Source of the DNA: Ecdyonurus torrentis | Taxonomy: Eukaryota; Arthropoda; Insecta; Ephemeroptera; Heptageniidae | Assembly: GCA_949318235.1 (NCBI GenBank) | Contig: OX439127.1 | Location: forward strand, 32,140,873-32,204,872 | Length of the DNA stretch: 64,000 nt | Direction: 5' to 3' | Shown here: piece after piece, positions 48,214 to 62,899 of the stretch | Layout: every line of letters starts with the position of its first letter | Position numbering within the stretch: position 1 is the stretch's first letter | Made by a program: the position numbers and the translations under genes | The notes under the pieces: generated by a model | The model's database searches: none | Told to the model about the DNA's origin: nothing | Seen by the model: only the letters and a program-made list of their open reading frames with translations

Positions 48214-51200
48214 CAATAAACTTGCACGGTGATGTCATGGATTTTTAATCCTGTTTCTGACTTACAGTTCGTGCTAAACCAAATTCATATTTTTCAATGT
48301 TCTTTTTCTTATACAACTCTTACTGCAAAATAAAACAGATAACATTGGATTAATTTATTAAACATCTTTCTAAATAATTTGAGAGGAAAAAAAAAAAAAA
48401 AAAAAAAAAGAAGTTATACAGTATTCTTATGTATCATTACTCCAAGCTAAAAATAACATCATTACGCAGTACATACAGATACAGAGTAACTTATTCATAT
48501 AATAGCAGAGAATTTGTCACAGCATACAAGTCTTTAAGATTTTTGCATTTATATTAAAATAAAAAATATATATACTTAATGGACTACATCGTATGATATG
48601 TAAAATAAGCCACATTATGTATAATCTAAAAATTTGAAATTCCAGAAAAAGTTTTTTTTTCCTTCATATTATATGAATAATTGACTAGCAAATAAGGCAA
48701 ATCTGTGACTTCATTCTTCACATTGGGTAAATTTCTTTATTTTTTAGTAAAAGAAATATCAGAAAAATACTTAATATAATATTATTTGCTCTGTCAAAAG
48801 AACTGGAGCCAAACTAAATTATAAACGTTACATTCCCCATTTCTATGTTGTGCGATTGTTAAAATTCAATCATGTTGAGCATTTAATTATTAACATTATT
48901 ATACGTAATCAAGTAATTATATTTGTGAGTTAACAACAGAGCTGGGAAAAAAAGCTTATAGCAATGCAAATTAAAGCAAGGCAAAGTAATAACAAAAAAA
49001 CAAAAAACTAATTCATGTGGACCGAGGAGATTTCAGAGAAATAAAGGCTTATCTCTACGTTATGTGGGTTGGGTATATATATATTATGTACATTATGTAT
49101 TTATGAATGTATGACTGATGGCTGACTGTAATACTTCTGTAATACTTCTCGCACAAACTTATATATAATATATTATTATACGTCTAAAGTGGAAAGTTGG
49201 GCCTTTGTTTATAGTTTGGACAGTACTAAACATACTAAACATTATATTTATATATGCACAGTACATGTACAGTACAGTACTATGTGCAGTACGTGCTTTC
49301 CTAGGGCAGCGTAGCAGATAAATCATCAATTACAGCACGCAGATTTCACACATTTATTCCAATATAATTCTCTCGTTGAGGTTAAGGAAGAGGTTAACCT
49401 CGCCGCAAACCCCCTTGCTCCGCTCTGACAGCATGTTCATACTGAAACTATAAGATTATATAAATATACATTACATAAATGAGAGTATGACGTATTTTAT
49501 TTATAAGCGATTAATATATAATGAAAGGAAGTTGCTTCCAAGTAATAAAGATTAATTTTTAATTCTTGCTCTTTTATTTTTCTGAAGGAATACAATAATT
49601 TTTGCTTGAATAATTATTTAAATTTAAGTAAAAGCAGTGTCCATCATTAAAGTTCAAATTATTACATCGTATTAGCATGTATTTGTATCTTTGTAGTATG
49701 GTGTGTCGCGTTAGAACACCTCGAAGATAATTGTTCCTTTTTGGTTGAATGAAAATTTACCACGTTCTAATATATTGCTCAATTCGATGATTAAATATTT
49801 AATAATGTTATACACCCTATAAGTATAATGTCTAACCACCAGTCTCTTGCAATTCATGTTATGTTTCCCATGCACCTATAGCACAATGACACAAATTCAA
49901 ATATTTTTGCATTTTTAATATTTTGTGCCTAAACCCAATTTTTTTTTCTTTTTTAAGTACACGGGGCAAAAATATTAGTGGTTAAAAAATTCTGTATATA
50001 AAAAAATGTTAAAAAACTTGGAATTAAAAAGAAAGAGGGAGGGAGGGAGGGAGAGAGAGAGATAGAGAAAAGTTATGGAAATTTTTATTCTGTGCCTGTA
50101 ATGCACATAATGTTGCTCATAGTGTGCGTGATGATGTTATGTTATGTATGTACTGTACTATGTTTAGTGTTGAGTACGTGCTCGGTGATAGTTTTGGCGC
50201 GCTCATGTTGTTGTGCTTCAGGTCCCGTAGGTCACATATGAGATTGAAATGTCACAAGCAGCAAATACGACTATGCTCGGGATTGGTCACCTCTGGGGAT
50301 TAGATAACACAATAGCATGCACTTTTTTTTTTTTCAAACCGATAAAACTTTATAGTGTGTACACATAGTACACCCCCCCCCCCCCAAATACTACATTTTT
50401 TTATTACCTTTTTATTATATTATAATTGTAATATGATTTGGCGAGGGAGGGGATAGAGGTATAGAGGAGAGAATGTATATAATTTTTCTTTCTTTCCTTT
50501 TTGTTTTTTTCTATCCGATGCCTAAATCGGGTGACTTATTGGAGGGACACTCTTACAACGAAATATCGAAAGCAGACTCAAGTCATCTGCCATCATGGCT
50601 AATTTGCCAAAGTATAGCAAAGATCAATCTTTGCAATGGATGGAAGATAAAAAAAAAAAAATAGTTGAAGAATATGCATAATAGAAGTAAAGCACAAAGG
50701 GGAAGAAAAAAAAAGTATAATGCAACCAAACAATTTAATTTTCATTTTAATTAAATCCTATTCATTTTTGAATCTCATTAACTCAGTGTCGTCCAACTTT
50801 TGAATCGTTTCGTATCTTCAAGTATACCCGCCTACAAATGGGCATTTCGAAGCATTCTGTGTGTGACAGACTCTTACATACCCTATGGACAAGTTTCAAG
50901 CCTTCATTTAGAAATCTTTTGTCTCAATCATTTACTATAAAACTGGCGCGCGTTGATAATAATTGTGATATCACAAAACCACACAAAACCAACGATATTT
51001 GCTGTAAGTTGATCATCAGACAACAAGTAATGTCTTATTCTGCATTTTAACCGGATATGAGTAATGGAGTGATGTGCGCGAGATTCATATGACACTGGCA
51101 ATTAATGTATTTGCTATAGTTATTGTTCTTAGCAACAGCGACAAATTAAAATATGAAATGTATTTGTCAGTTTCAATTTTTCATCTCCTTGGGTATTAAT

Positions 51201-51252
51201 TTGATAATATCTTTATCTGAAATGCTTTAAACTATAAACTCTTATCTTAATT

Positions 51253-51256
<4 letters not shown>

Positions 51257-51333
<77 letters not shown>
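51257..51333. repeat. (TG)n microsatellite
   Basis: Uninterrupted TG run of 77 bp, 126 bp upstream of the transporter exon. Confidence 0.97.
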
Positions 51334-51335
<2 letters not shown>

Positions 51336-51459
51336 CATATAAAAATAATGATAGTCTGACATAATATTTGATCTCCTTAGCCCAGAAATCAACGTTGTAA
51401 CACCGTACTTTATGTTGATATATAATATCTAAACGTACAATTTTGTTTCTTTGTTTCAG

Positions 51460-51555
51460 TCCTCGGGTATTGGCGAGCCGAGTGTGTACCACGCGTTGGT
51501 GGTTATATTTCTTGAGTTCTTCGCGTGGGGACTCCTCACTGTTCCCATCATTGCG
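51460..51555 (+). CDS. MFSD14/HIAT1-like major-facilitator transporter, exon encoding first membrane segment (partial gene)
   Basis: Acceptor TTTCTTTGTTTCAG ends at 51459; donor GCG|GTAAGT at 51556; 96 bp, 32 codons, phase 0 on both sides. It reads SSGIGEPSVYHALVVIFLEF followed by FAWGLLTVPIIA, the highly conserved start of the major-facilitator domain of MFSD14A/B (HIAT1). The hydrophobic stretch is transmembrane segment 1. Known: MFSD14 proteins are multi-pass solute-carrier-like membrane proteins of uncertain substrate. The next exon, expected to begin near the NQTFP-type loop, is not found before the window ends. This is a strong single-exon identification; everything downstream is missing. 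Confidence 0.88.
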
Positions 51556-52346
51556 GTAAGTTGATAACACTTGCATATTTATATAAATTGCAGACCTACA
51601 GCGTCGTACAGTACACAACTCTCAGACATGAATGAATACATTGTTTTTATTTTATTGCCTCCAGACTGCAGCTGCAGACCGCACACATATTATTTTAATA
51701 AATGTATTCCTTTTATTACTTTGTTTATTACAAACGGAAACTTAAATTATTATATGGAGAAATCAAATTGAATTCTCGCGACATTAATATTAACTCGATC
51801 TTTATTATTTTTTTCATTTTCTCATAAATCACAGTGGATTTATTATGTAGAATAAACATAATATATTGCGTTGTGAGAAATAAATATTTATGTGCCAATT
51901 TATAGTTTATTTATACTTCAATATAAGTTATCTCTTTAAAATTAAAATTTATGAATACAATTTTCAATATTCACCTTCTAAAAAGAAATTATTTATTTAA
52001 AAATATAATGAAAATTCTAAATCATTTCCGTTACGTCTTGTGTGTATTTCTTTCTACAGTATATGAGTTTTATAGTTTCATTATATTATTACAAAGATAT
52101 AAGTTAACGTGCTAACTATTAAAAGTGATATGAAACACGTAAAAGTCAAATTCACCCGCATTTTCGAGTACTACTCCCTTGACCCAGTGATTCCTGTGCG
52201 CTCGCCCTGCCTTTGGTAGTTCTTTCTTATTTGTTAACAACATCGATTTTTGTGTCAGAAGTTTATGGCACCAAGATATCATCATTCCACACACTCTTTT
52301 GCTTGCCGGGTTGGCTTGTTTGGTTGCCAACATTATACTTCCATAA

Positions 52347-52349
<3 letters not shown>

Positions 52350-52393
<44 letters not shown>
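52350..52393. repeat. Poly(T) run, 44 nt
   Basis: Uninterrupted T homopolymer. It could be an assembly-sensitive site. Frames across it are artefacts. Confidence 0.97.
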
Positions 52394-52396
<3 letters not shown>

Positions 52397-53829
52397 TCGA
52401 TATGCCGATTGTTTAACCCTTTTTTCCTTTCTCCATGCATGCTTCATTATTTGATGCGAATAATCACGTTTGAAGACCTACTTTTAGTTTTGGTCAGTGT
52501 TGTGCTGGTATTTTTAGAGATGAAACTGAGTTATCGAACGGAGGGAGCGCTCATCACTCAAAGCATGCATTTTCACAGTGCCTGTTTTAAAGTCTCTTTT
52601 TTTTTTTTTAGTAAGCCTCTTAAAACATACTCAAAATGAAATGAAAAATATTCCAAGACAATTTGTGGCTTAATGTTTTTAGGAAACCGTCAACTGACTT
52701 TTCACCTCAAACAATGCATTTTGATAGGTTTCTTTTTCAACTTATACTGTATGTTTCGTCATAATATAGTAAAGAAATGCATGATAAAATGCCTGATAGA
52801 AAGCAACAAAAATTCAGATACTATTTAAAAAGCACAACTCAAAGATGCGGTTTATTAATTATTTTTCCAAATATTATAATAATTTGATCTTTACTCCTTT
52901 AGTTTCTATTGATATATAATTAATAATTTTTGGAATTACAATTTTGTTGCTCCTATAATGTATTAGAGGACTTCAATTCGGAGGTGGGGTGCGGCATAGT
53001 TTTCACTATGTGTTTTAGTTTACTTACTATTATTCGATCTTTCTTTATTAATGTATCCAACGCTATATCTGCATTAACTATTCAACCCTTGACGGCAGGT
53101 ACCGTATACGCTCTGGTTTTAGTCTGGAAGTCAAAGCAATAAAACCATACCATTATTTCAATATTATTTTCAGCTTCTCGGCATATATATAATCATAAAA
53201 CACCAGTACACTGAACGCTATAATAGTGTATACCAAGAATAGTAGCTCGGACAAAGTGTTTCGTCGGGAAAAAGTTTGCCAGAAATGTTTTACAATACTT
53301 TTAAAATATTAAACGATTTTTTTTTATGTTTTTCCGATATAAAGCAAGTTTCTAACGTACTGTCATTCCATTCGAGCAGGCATTTTCTATATAGCTTTTT
53401 TTATATTACCTCTTCGCAATAAAAGATTTAAACATTTCATATCTGACCAGAGAAAAATAAAAGTTATAACTTATAACATTAAAAAATATATCTGAAAGTT
53501 AATTCTTTGAAATATGATATTGAAGGTCATGATTTTATTTTATTATAGTAATAATTATTATTATCATGTTTTTAATAAACACAGCCCTGAAATTGCGTAT
53601 ATTTGAAACCATGAAAAAAAGAGTGATGCTGATAAAATAGAATAGCTACAAGTCCAGTATCTTGGTAATATTATATGCCAAGGAGGAGGAAGAACAATGA
53701 AAATAACTTGGCATGTTCTTCTGTCATTCAGTTTATAATTCCATAACATTTATTTTAATATTTTATTTGTTTCGATGATATAAGTACTATGATTATTTTG
53801 CAAAAAATACGCTGACATTTCAATTGCGT

Positions 53830-55222
53830 CAGGGTTCGGATTAAACCCGGTTTTTTTAATAAAACCGGCCGGCAGGTAAAACCGGGTTTTATAGCCCGTT
53901 TTTTTTAATAAAACCCGGTTTTTTAAGTAAAAAAACCCGGTTTTTTAATTTTTTCCTAATTTTCACAATAATAACATAAAAATAATACACTCGCATATTT
54001 TTTAGTCATTTGAAAAAAACAACAACAAAAAACCACATCAAATATCAATTTTATAGAGGTTTATTTATTCTTAGTAATTATAGTAATACAAGTAAATTAA
54101 GAATTTCGACTGTTATTATTTATTAGAGAGCGGAAAAATAGTCTTTATTAGACTATTGTCAATATTGAGACTATTGGGGTTTTTACTTAATATTTCCACG
54201 AATCAAACGATTTCAAGCCTATATACAAAATTAAAAAAAGACTATTTCGCGAATATTTTAATCTCCGAGACTATTTTGGACTTTCAAGACTTTTCGGACT
54301 ATTTTGCCTTTTTTCGATGTTTTTCAATATTTCTGACAAAAATAACGGAAAATTAACGTAGAACGTGACCGACTTGGACCGGAAATCGCTAAAAGTAAAC
54401 CATATTTTAACAATATATATTTTTTTAATTATTTATTTCCAACATGTTTTGTTGGAACACAATAATTTTCAAATAAAATTGAGTAAATTTAAAATATTTT
54501 TTATTTTTATTATAATTTTTTTTTTCGAAAAAAGTTTTTAATTTAATAATAATTTTAATTTTAAAAAAAGTTTCTTATTTGACTACAAATTTCCACTCAA
54601 ATTTGCATTTACACATTTACATGTATTGTTATCTTTAAGGTGGCGAATAACTTATATTTGATCGTGTTTCACGTGTTTGACATAATTAAATTTTTAAGTA
54701 CCAAAGCTTCTTTATTTTGTGTTCATACTAATTCACCTTAAAAAAAAGTTTTTAGTGGTCTCTGGAGATTTTTCGATTTTTTTTTTTTATTATTATTATT
54801 ATTTAGACAATGCTATTTTAGACCGATGTAATTTTTTTAGAGTATAGAACTTTTTTTTAAGGCAATCCTAGAGACTATTAAGAAAACAGATACTGTAAAT
54901 TCAGACATGTTATACTAATAAATAAAGTCACTAATGAGCTATATAAATTTCAAAGACTATTTTCCGACTATTATATTATTTTTAGAGACTATTTTTAGAC
55001 TATTTTTTAATTTTGAAGACTATTTTGGTGAAAAAAGAGACTATTTTTCCGCTCTTTTATTAATATAGTATTTTGGCTTCTTTTTTTCTTTTTTTTTTCT
55101 TTTTTTTTTTTTTTTTTAACCGGCTTTTTTAAAAAACCGGTTTTTTTAAAAATCTTATTGCCCGGTTTTTTATAAAAAACCGCCCGGCAAAAATCCAGGT
55201 TAAAAAACCCGGTCGAACCCTG
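53830..55222. mobile_element. hAT-like non-autonomous element with AAACCGGG-type terminal arrays, containing a nested element
   Basis: Starts CAGGGTTCGGATTAAACCCGG minus its last base and ends CCGGTCGAACCCTG. An exact 8-bp target duplication AATTGCGT flanks it (53822-53829, 55223-55230). Both ends carry many AAACCCGG / CCGGTTTT words (53843-53945 and 55119-55212). CAGGG ends plus an 8-bp duplication identify hAT. Without the nested insertion it is about 456 bp. No transposase. Confidence 0.93.
54127..55055. mobile_element. Nested non-autonomous element with GACTATTTT-type arrays
   Basis: Inverted ends AGAGCGGAAAAATAGTCT / AGACTATTTTTCCGCTCT (18 bp, perfect). The flanking 8-mers TTTATTAG (54119-54126) and TTTATTAA (55056-55063) match at seven positions. 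GACTATTTT recurs on the right (54950-55047, at least five times) and near 54238-54305. It sits inside the hAT-like element at 53830-55222. 929 bp, no transposase. Probably hAT (inference). Confidence 0.87.
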
Positions 55223-56897
55223 AATTGCGTGCATGTAGTTTGTCCTCCAACTCTTCGATAATAACAGCTTTAAATTTTTTTTTCTTCTTCCATGCACGGA
55301 AAGAAGAAATTACGTAATTTATGCTGCATTTATGTCATAAAAGCATAAATATTACAAAATTGTAACATCAAAGTATATGTATAAATAACTATACAGTGCA
55401 TATTATAATATATCCTATTTATGCAATGGAACAGTAGTAATTGCATAGTATAGCATAAATTATGTTGTAATACATGTAAGTGTTACTGAAAATTAGCTAG
55501 CGCATAATTACTAGGTATTAATTTTTGTCCGTGTATATGAAATTATATACGTGTATATATATATGTAATATATATATATATATAATATATATATTATTAC
55601 TAAAATTTGGATTTAGTTGTAGTATACTGTAAAGTAGTATAATTATAAACATCGTATTTGAGTAGATCAAGATTCAGGGAAATCTAGACAATGGAAAGTT
55701 GTGTATTGTAATTATTTTCATTGTTGTTTAATGGTATGCAATTTGTAGAAATTATTGTTTGCAACGTTACTTGTCGTGTACTAAGGTTATTGTTTTATTT
55801 TTCTAATATATTATATATAAATTATAAATATATAGTATATTTTATGCAGAAATTTTCTCAAATATTTACAATCAGTATTTACATTGCAGAAGTTACTCTT
55901 AGCTATTGAAAGAATTGTCTATTGATAGCTGTATTAAATATTTACATTACATGTTATTTATTTATAATACTTTTTCCAAATAAAAAATTTTAGCCTCTTT
56001 TTTTTTTTTTTTTTTTTTTTAGAATCCTTTGAAAATAACAGTATTAGTAATTGCAAGTACAAATAGAATATTATACATTATAATATAGAATTTGTGTATA
56101 ATATTAGATAAATAGAAATGAGAAAACCAATTTAAGATCCCCTTGTGGATACAAAAGTTGTTGGCAATTTAGGCTGCTTTAAAATAAAACAATGGTATAA
56201 AAATAGAGACAGAGAGAAAGAAGGTATACTTATTATAATATTAATAAAAAATGAAAGTTTTCGTCTCTTCTTATTGTTATGTGTACGCATCCAATTTTTG
56301 GTGGTATTTTATGTAGCTAACAATGTGCAGCAAAGCTTGAAATAGTAAATTTCGTGCTTTTAGTTATTATCATATAGACATAAAAAAATAAAATATATAT
56401 TTATAGTTTGAATTTGATAATTGTGATACAGTATCCTTGCTGGCTGCAAGTATCAAATTTGACAAAATAGTATACATAACATTATCAATTTACAAGTCAT
56501 TTAATACGTTAAGCTTTAAACGTTTTGCTTGAACGCATGTATTTAAAAGGCAGGGAATTTAAAAAAATAAATTATATATATCTATATTATAATGTAATTA
56601 ACATGGATTTGATTGTTAATCTGAGCATAGATGTTAATTATAGAGTCGCGTGCTATTTTAATTGTCATGTTCATCGTGTGGGGTACATAAAGTGATGAAA
56701 ATAGAGGGAAATCTTTATTAAGAGAGTGCTCGCGCGATGCTTAAATATAATATGGAAGATATAATATGAATAAATAAGGTTTAGAATAGGCCCTGGAAGT
56801 TTGCCCACTTAAATCTCAGCTCGTACTTATATATGAGATATCTGATTTTTAAATACCCAGTTTTGTTTAACTTTTATGCTTTCTACAAAGAATTATA

Positions 56898-56930
<33 letters not shown>

Positions 56931-59900
56931 GGAACTAAAACTAAACTAAAGGAACTAAAAGGAACTAAAAATATTACCAAAATTATAAATTTCATCCTAT
57001 GCCGGGCATTATTCTATTTTTAAACTAGACCATTGTATCACCACACTGAAATGCAGTTCGGCAGTTGAGGCTGATATTGACGAAATTCTCACCCGCGAGT
57101 GTTGTCGATCGAGTTGTTCCTTTATGCTAATGCACGCATTGCGTATGCTCTCTCATGACACTAAAGGTGAGGGTGGCACAAAGGACCATTTTACTGCAAT
57201 AACAAAGCGTACGCTTGTCGCACCAGCTGTTTGCCTTGACCTCTATACATTTTGGCACCACTTTATTGATTTTTTACATTTAAATGCTGCGGGACAAAAT
57301 ATGGGCTTTGATGCAATGCATAAGAAGGTTTTATTTTCCTCCCCGTGCTTATACATTTTATATTGTAATAATCTCATGTGCCCTATTTATATTGTAATGT
57401 TCCTGTACAGTTTCGGATTTTCTAAAGTAAACGAACTCACGGATAACCTGCATGACTCTCAACTTCGCTCGATTCGGTGAAACACAAAATTTAACAATTG
57501 TTGACATGAATTATTGATTTATTTGCTCTGCATTTTTTTTTTCCATGCTTTCATTCTGTTTTGTTGAAAGTTCGCATTTTGTCGGTCTTTTTTTATTCCG
57601 TGAAAACTGCTGGTGCCTACACATTGCCAAGCAAAAGACTTTTTTTGTAACTACAAAAGCCACTTTTCGAGAGAGATACAGAGAATCAGTCGACTGTCAG
57701 TCAAACACAGTCAGATTTTTTTTTTTTTTTTTTGTTTTTTTTTTACTTATTGGCCATGTATATGATATAGCTTAATTTTTTAAATACCTTAGATATATTT
57801 TAGATATTTTTTAAATATCTGTGTTATAATTATACTTAATATTATTATTAATTCAATTGTTACAAAATTGGCAAAATAATATTTTAGGGGGTAACTTTTA
57901 AGTGATTCGCGGTAATTTTGATGGAGATTAGTATCTCTGGCAAGCTCGTAGGAAGTCAGATAGAGATTATGATGCGAGTTATTTAATTCGCACACTGAAT
58001 CTTATACAGTTGGTAAAGTGATTATATCATATATTAATATTACAAATAGAAATAGGTGCCAGTAGATGTGTGCAAGACAGGTCCTAACCAAAATTTTTGA
58101 CGTCATCAATTTTGCTAAGCTATGTGTCACGCTTTTAGTTTTAAATAGATATCCACTAGTGTGGAGACCGTGGAGAGTGTGTATGTAGTTGCAGAGGATG
58201 GTTCTTAAAGTCAGTCATTTGCACATAGCATTCATTTACATAATACACATTGCTCCAGTCTTATACTGTGGATGGTGCATACACAGAGTATACATTCAAT
58301 TCCCCTAGGGTAAAATATTATTTAAGTCGGACAGAAATAATAATATATAATACTGGGTGCTTTATAGCAACAACATTGTAGCAGTGTATGTATTACAGCT
58401 CGTGACTGTTATCTCTTATAAATCGAGCGGTTGAGCGAGCGCAAGCTTTTGTATTCTTGCTCACGTCAGTACGACTGTAGCCAACGAGCTTACCATCGCT
58501 CTTTTTCTCTCCCCATGATATGTCCCGGCCCTATAATCCCTAGATGCATGATGTATACTATTTTAATAAATATGTTTATTTTAATATAAGGTAGATGTGG
58601 ACCAAAATATATCTTATATTAACTAGTTCGTGCTCTCTTTGGCCTTTGGCCATATGATTTTTGGTACTCAAACTGAATAGAGATTTTTTTTTTATATTAT
58701 TATCATCCTCATCTGATAGCCTTATCTTAGCAGACGCTTAAGCATTGCTAGTGCCCCGTTTCAGTTATTCAATTTTATTATTAAACCGATTGGTATTACT
58801 TATATAAGTCAAGAGTGGAGGGAATAATAAAGAACAACATAATATATTATCAAAATACTTTTTTCTTTTTTTTTTAATATTAAATTTTGCCTCATCGACA
58901 GTGTTAATACGCGATTTTATAATACATTTAATGAACCTGTCACGTGGTCCAAGTAAGAATTGCTTTTAGTGTTTCTGTATATAATTGTGTAGCTGTGTTC
59001 ACCGAGAGAACCCACATATTTATCTAGCTTCAATACATTGTTGACGATACAATGCTCTAAACATGAAAATATCATATCTCACGATTTAACCTAAAATTTC
59101 GCATCGTAACTACCTAAGTATTATGGCTATAACTCCATTTTAGTATGAATAGGGAAAGCTATAACGCTGTAACCTTCGGTCCTGCGCGGTATTGAACCTG
59201 TCTTCACCACCCTAAATCCGTTCCTGGATAGTAACATCTTGATGAGGCTTGCTGTGCTTTTTGTGCCAGAGGAACAATCATCGTGTGCCAGTAACAAAAA
59301 GTGTTGCCAACTCGGAATATCAATCCAGTCGTGCGACAATACATCTATCTCTGAGGCCGAGCTTTATTCAACGTTTCTAATTACAACGTCTTTTGTGATT
59401 GATCATACACATAAAAAATATTTGTCCTCCACTTTTCTTGCCTCCAGTTTTTTACATTTCTCATTTCCGAGTGCTGCTGAGCATTCAATTTTGCAGCAAA
59501 TTATTACCTACTATAAATAGAGAAAATTTTATTCTACAATCGAGTGCCAAAGGCACACTATTCATATTCTTCGAATTTACCACCACAAAGTAGAAAATTG
59601 CTGAGTCTACTGCTCTTAGTGTTGTGGATTGACGGACTAATGCAGTACTCGATATTCGTCAACCTGATAAATATTTGTTTTCATTACCGTAATTCATTAT
59701 ACATAAGGGGAAAATTGATAACATTTTCTAAATTATTGTAGCAATCTAGCCTTCAATGTCTATACAATTCCTTGTAATTAGATGACAATTGCAATGGAAA
59801 TTTGTGCATGTGTATTACAATAAACGCGATTAAAAATAACAACTTCTAACATAAATCAAGTTTTGTTGTTGTTTATTTTATTTTTGTTGAATCTGTTGGG

Positions 59901-61193
59901 CTAAATCATGTGAGAAAATCAATATTGTATTTCCTAGCGTTGCGTGGCACAATGTCAGGATCCATATATTATTGTAGCTTAGATTTTTTTTTTTTTTTAA
60001 TCCCCTCTAATGTAATGTAACTACGATTTAATAATACATTCCATTACAATACGTTATTTTACTTGATTGCTGTGTTTTCAGCTATTCAAAATAGACTTCT
60101 GAAGATTTTGTTCGAACAATAATTTTAACTTCAAATTTATATTACGTATAAAGCAAAGCATTTTGCCTTTAGTTTAAATTTTCTATGTGGAAATTATATA
60201 ATGAGTTTGTTAATGTATCATGGTAAGATCCATTAATATTATATTACTACACTGTCGGTCGATTGTTTTATGATAGTACATTGAATTCATTGTGGTGATG
60301 TAACCTTATGTATTTATTTCCAATTTATGCCTCATGCTTTTTGCTATGTATAATACAGGAACCTAGCTGCAGAACAATGTATAAAAGAAAGATGCTAGAT
60401 TTCGTGCTGCAGCTTCAATTGTATTATATTTTAGTGCGTCGTTAGTATTGATTTTAAAATAGCTTCAAGTATTTTTTTTATTATTACAACAGTTTTAAAG
60501 AAAATGTGTGAACCGGTTTTTGAGACCTGCCTCTTAATGTGTCTGAACTGAACTATAAAGTGAAGTTGGCACGAAAAGGTGGAGGAGGAGAAGAAAAAGC
60601 ATCCATTCGTATCCCTCGTCTATAAAGTATCCACGTAAACATATTAATAAGCAAAGAAATTATACTTATTCTTATTAACTATAGTAATTAGAAGCTGATA
60701 AATTTAGTAAAATAAAATGTGTAATGATACTCTATTAGCACATGAATCTGATTATGTCTTCGTGACGAGAATCTTTTGATCATGAAGGAATGAAGCGGTG
60801 TATGTAAAACAATTCAATGCACAGTGTAAAATTATAAACTGACTGAATGTGGTTTTCAGAAAAATATATCATACAAAATATATAAAGCTTTATTTTTGGA
60901 AATTTTCAGGAGTATGTAAAAACTTTAGTGGCATATATAACGAAAATATGTTTTGTAAACACCTAAATTATAACTTTATTCTTCATCAATGTTTCAAATT
61001 TCTACTTCGATTACAAGCTTTGATAATAATAATAAGTATACAAATAATAATTAATACATATTTGCAGTAGTAATAATTTTACCATTGGCAGATCATTAAA
61101 AAGTCGGGCTAACACGTATATTGTCCCGTACGTTTCTAAAAAAGATAGAGATGAAATGAAATTATTGTTTTTACGTTCTGATTTTTGATATAA

Positions 61194-61515
<322 letters not shown>

Positions 61516-61822
61516 ATAGGGTGTATGCGGATGACGTCATATTTATTGCGCTTTGAGGCCATACTGGAGTAGTGCATAACATTGCTCAGCATAGGCAAAC
61601 TTCATTTAAGCCAATGTTCTTTAGGAAATTGATTAATTTTTTGTTATTTGTTATTTTATTCACATACTTGAGATACTTATTCAACATATTTACAGCATCA
61701 ATGCTCTCAAAAATTTTGCAATAGTGTTTTTAAACTGGCAAAACGATTTTATGTCCTATGCCACCCATGTTATTGAATTATCCAACATGGCGTCGACTTT
61801 AACATGAATGCATAGACCCTAT
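61516..61822. mobile_element. MITE-like repeat, family 3, copy 2
   Basis: 307 bp with inverted ends ATAGGGTGTATGC / GCATAGACCCTAT (one mismatch). The interior matches 21836-22135 throughout, including GATGACGTCATATTTA, GGCCATACTGGAGTAGTG and GCCACCCATGTTATTGA. The left end is flush with the ATATT microsatellite, so any target duplication is obscured. Confidence 0.82.
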
Positions 61823-62774
61823 ATAAAAGGAAAGGTGTAATTTTTAAATGTCAATTGAGGTATCAGTGGTATTTATGAGTAACATGTATACAGTATAATT
61901 ATTTTAATGAATCAATTTAAAACGTTACGTGTGCCTTGCATGCATAATAGAAATCTGGTATGGGTGGAAACATTTATATTATATTTATGAAATACAATTA
62001 TGTTGTATGTGTGAATCTATATAGCTAAACTAGAGGCATGCAAAGTTTAGGGTAAAAAATATAACAACACACAAATTATTATAGTCTTCATGATATTGTG
62101 ATATGTATTCAGGAAATGAAACACAAATTTCAGTAGGAAAATTGTGTCATTTTTTGGAATTTCTACATAGTTTAAATTACTTAACGACTGCTCATAATGA
62201 CATCATTATAAAAAGACTTTTTTTTTTTTTTATATAAAATTTCCATATCTGTAATATTTTGCCTTGGAATATTTTCATTTGCCATTGCTACTGCCAACAA
62301 GCTGACATTATTTTGTCATCAAATGCAAAAGTTAACTCCGCGCATCGTAAGCCTTTGCCTTGTTCACTTCTCACTTCATGCATGCAAAATAAGACATACT
62401 CTCAAACATTCTTGAAAGTTATGCACATAATAGCAATGAGCATTATGAAAGAGGCAAAGCTGCAATTGAACGTGGCATGGACAAATTACGAAGTATTAAA
62501 AATTGACTATTTATTTGTAATTTCATATTATACTGAATACTCTTACTTGTTTGTCTTTTATTTTTACGAGAGTAACTTTGAAGTTATGCGAATTACGAAT
62601 GCTTTGCATTGTGCAGTAATCCATTGATTCATGATATTGATCGTGATTCATATATTCACTTCATTTTAAAATTAGTTGAGACTTGAGATTGAGGGTTAAA
62701 TCAAGAAAGCAAAATTAACCGAAACGTAGGGGACGGGTTACAAAATCGACGTTGAATATTTTACTCGTTAATAT

Positions 62775-62899
<125 letters not shown>

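Larger units (their letters stand above)
33230..51459 (+). other. 18.2-kb interval, presumed intron of the MFSD14-like gene
   Basis: AT-rich, with no exon I can recognise. It carries (AG)n at 34840-34892, many poly(A) runs (35557, 37431, 37988, 38143, 40429, 43071, 43585), a 300-bp MITE-like element (36634-36933), a 1.9-kb element with GGCGGGAC-rich ends (37282-39174), a palindromic element near 41.34-41.52 kb, a GC-rich island (46340-46570), a 109-nt polypurine tract (48105-48213) and the (TG)n run just before the 51.46-kb exon. Confidence 0.5.

Noticed and set aside
58400..58560. TATAAA at 58417-58422 with a nearby TCAGT
   Set aside because: The initiator-like word is about 49 bases away, too far for a standard core promoter, and no exon follows.
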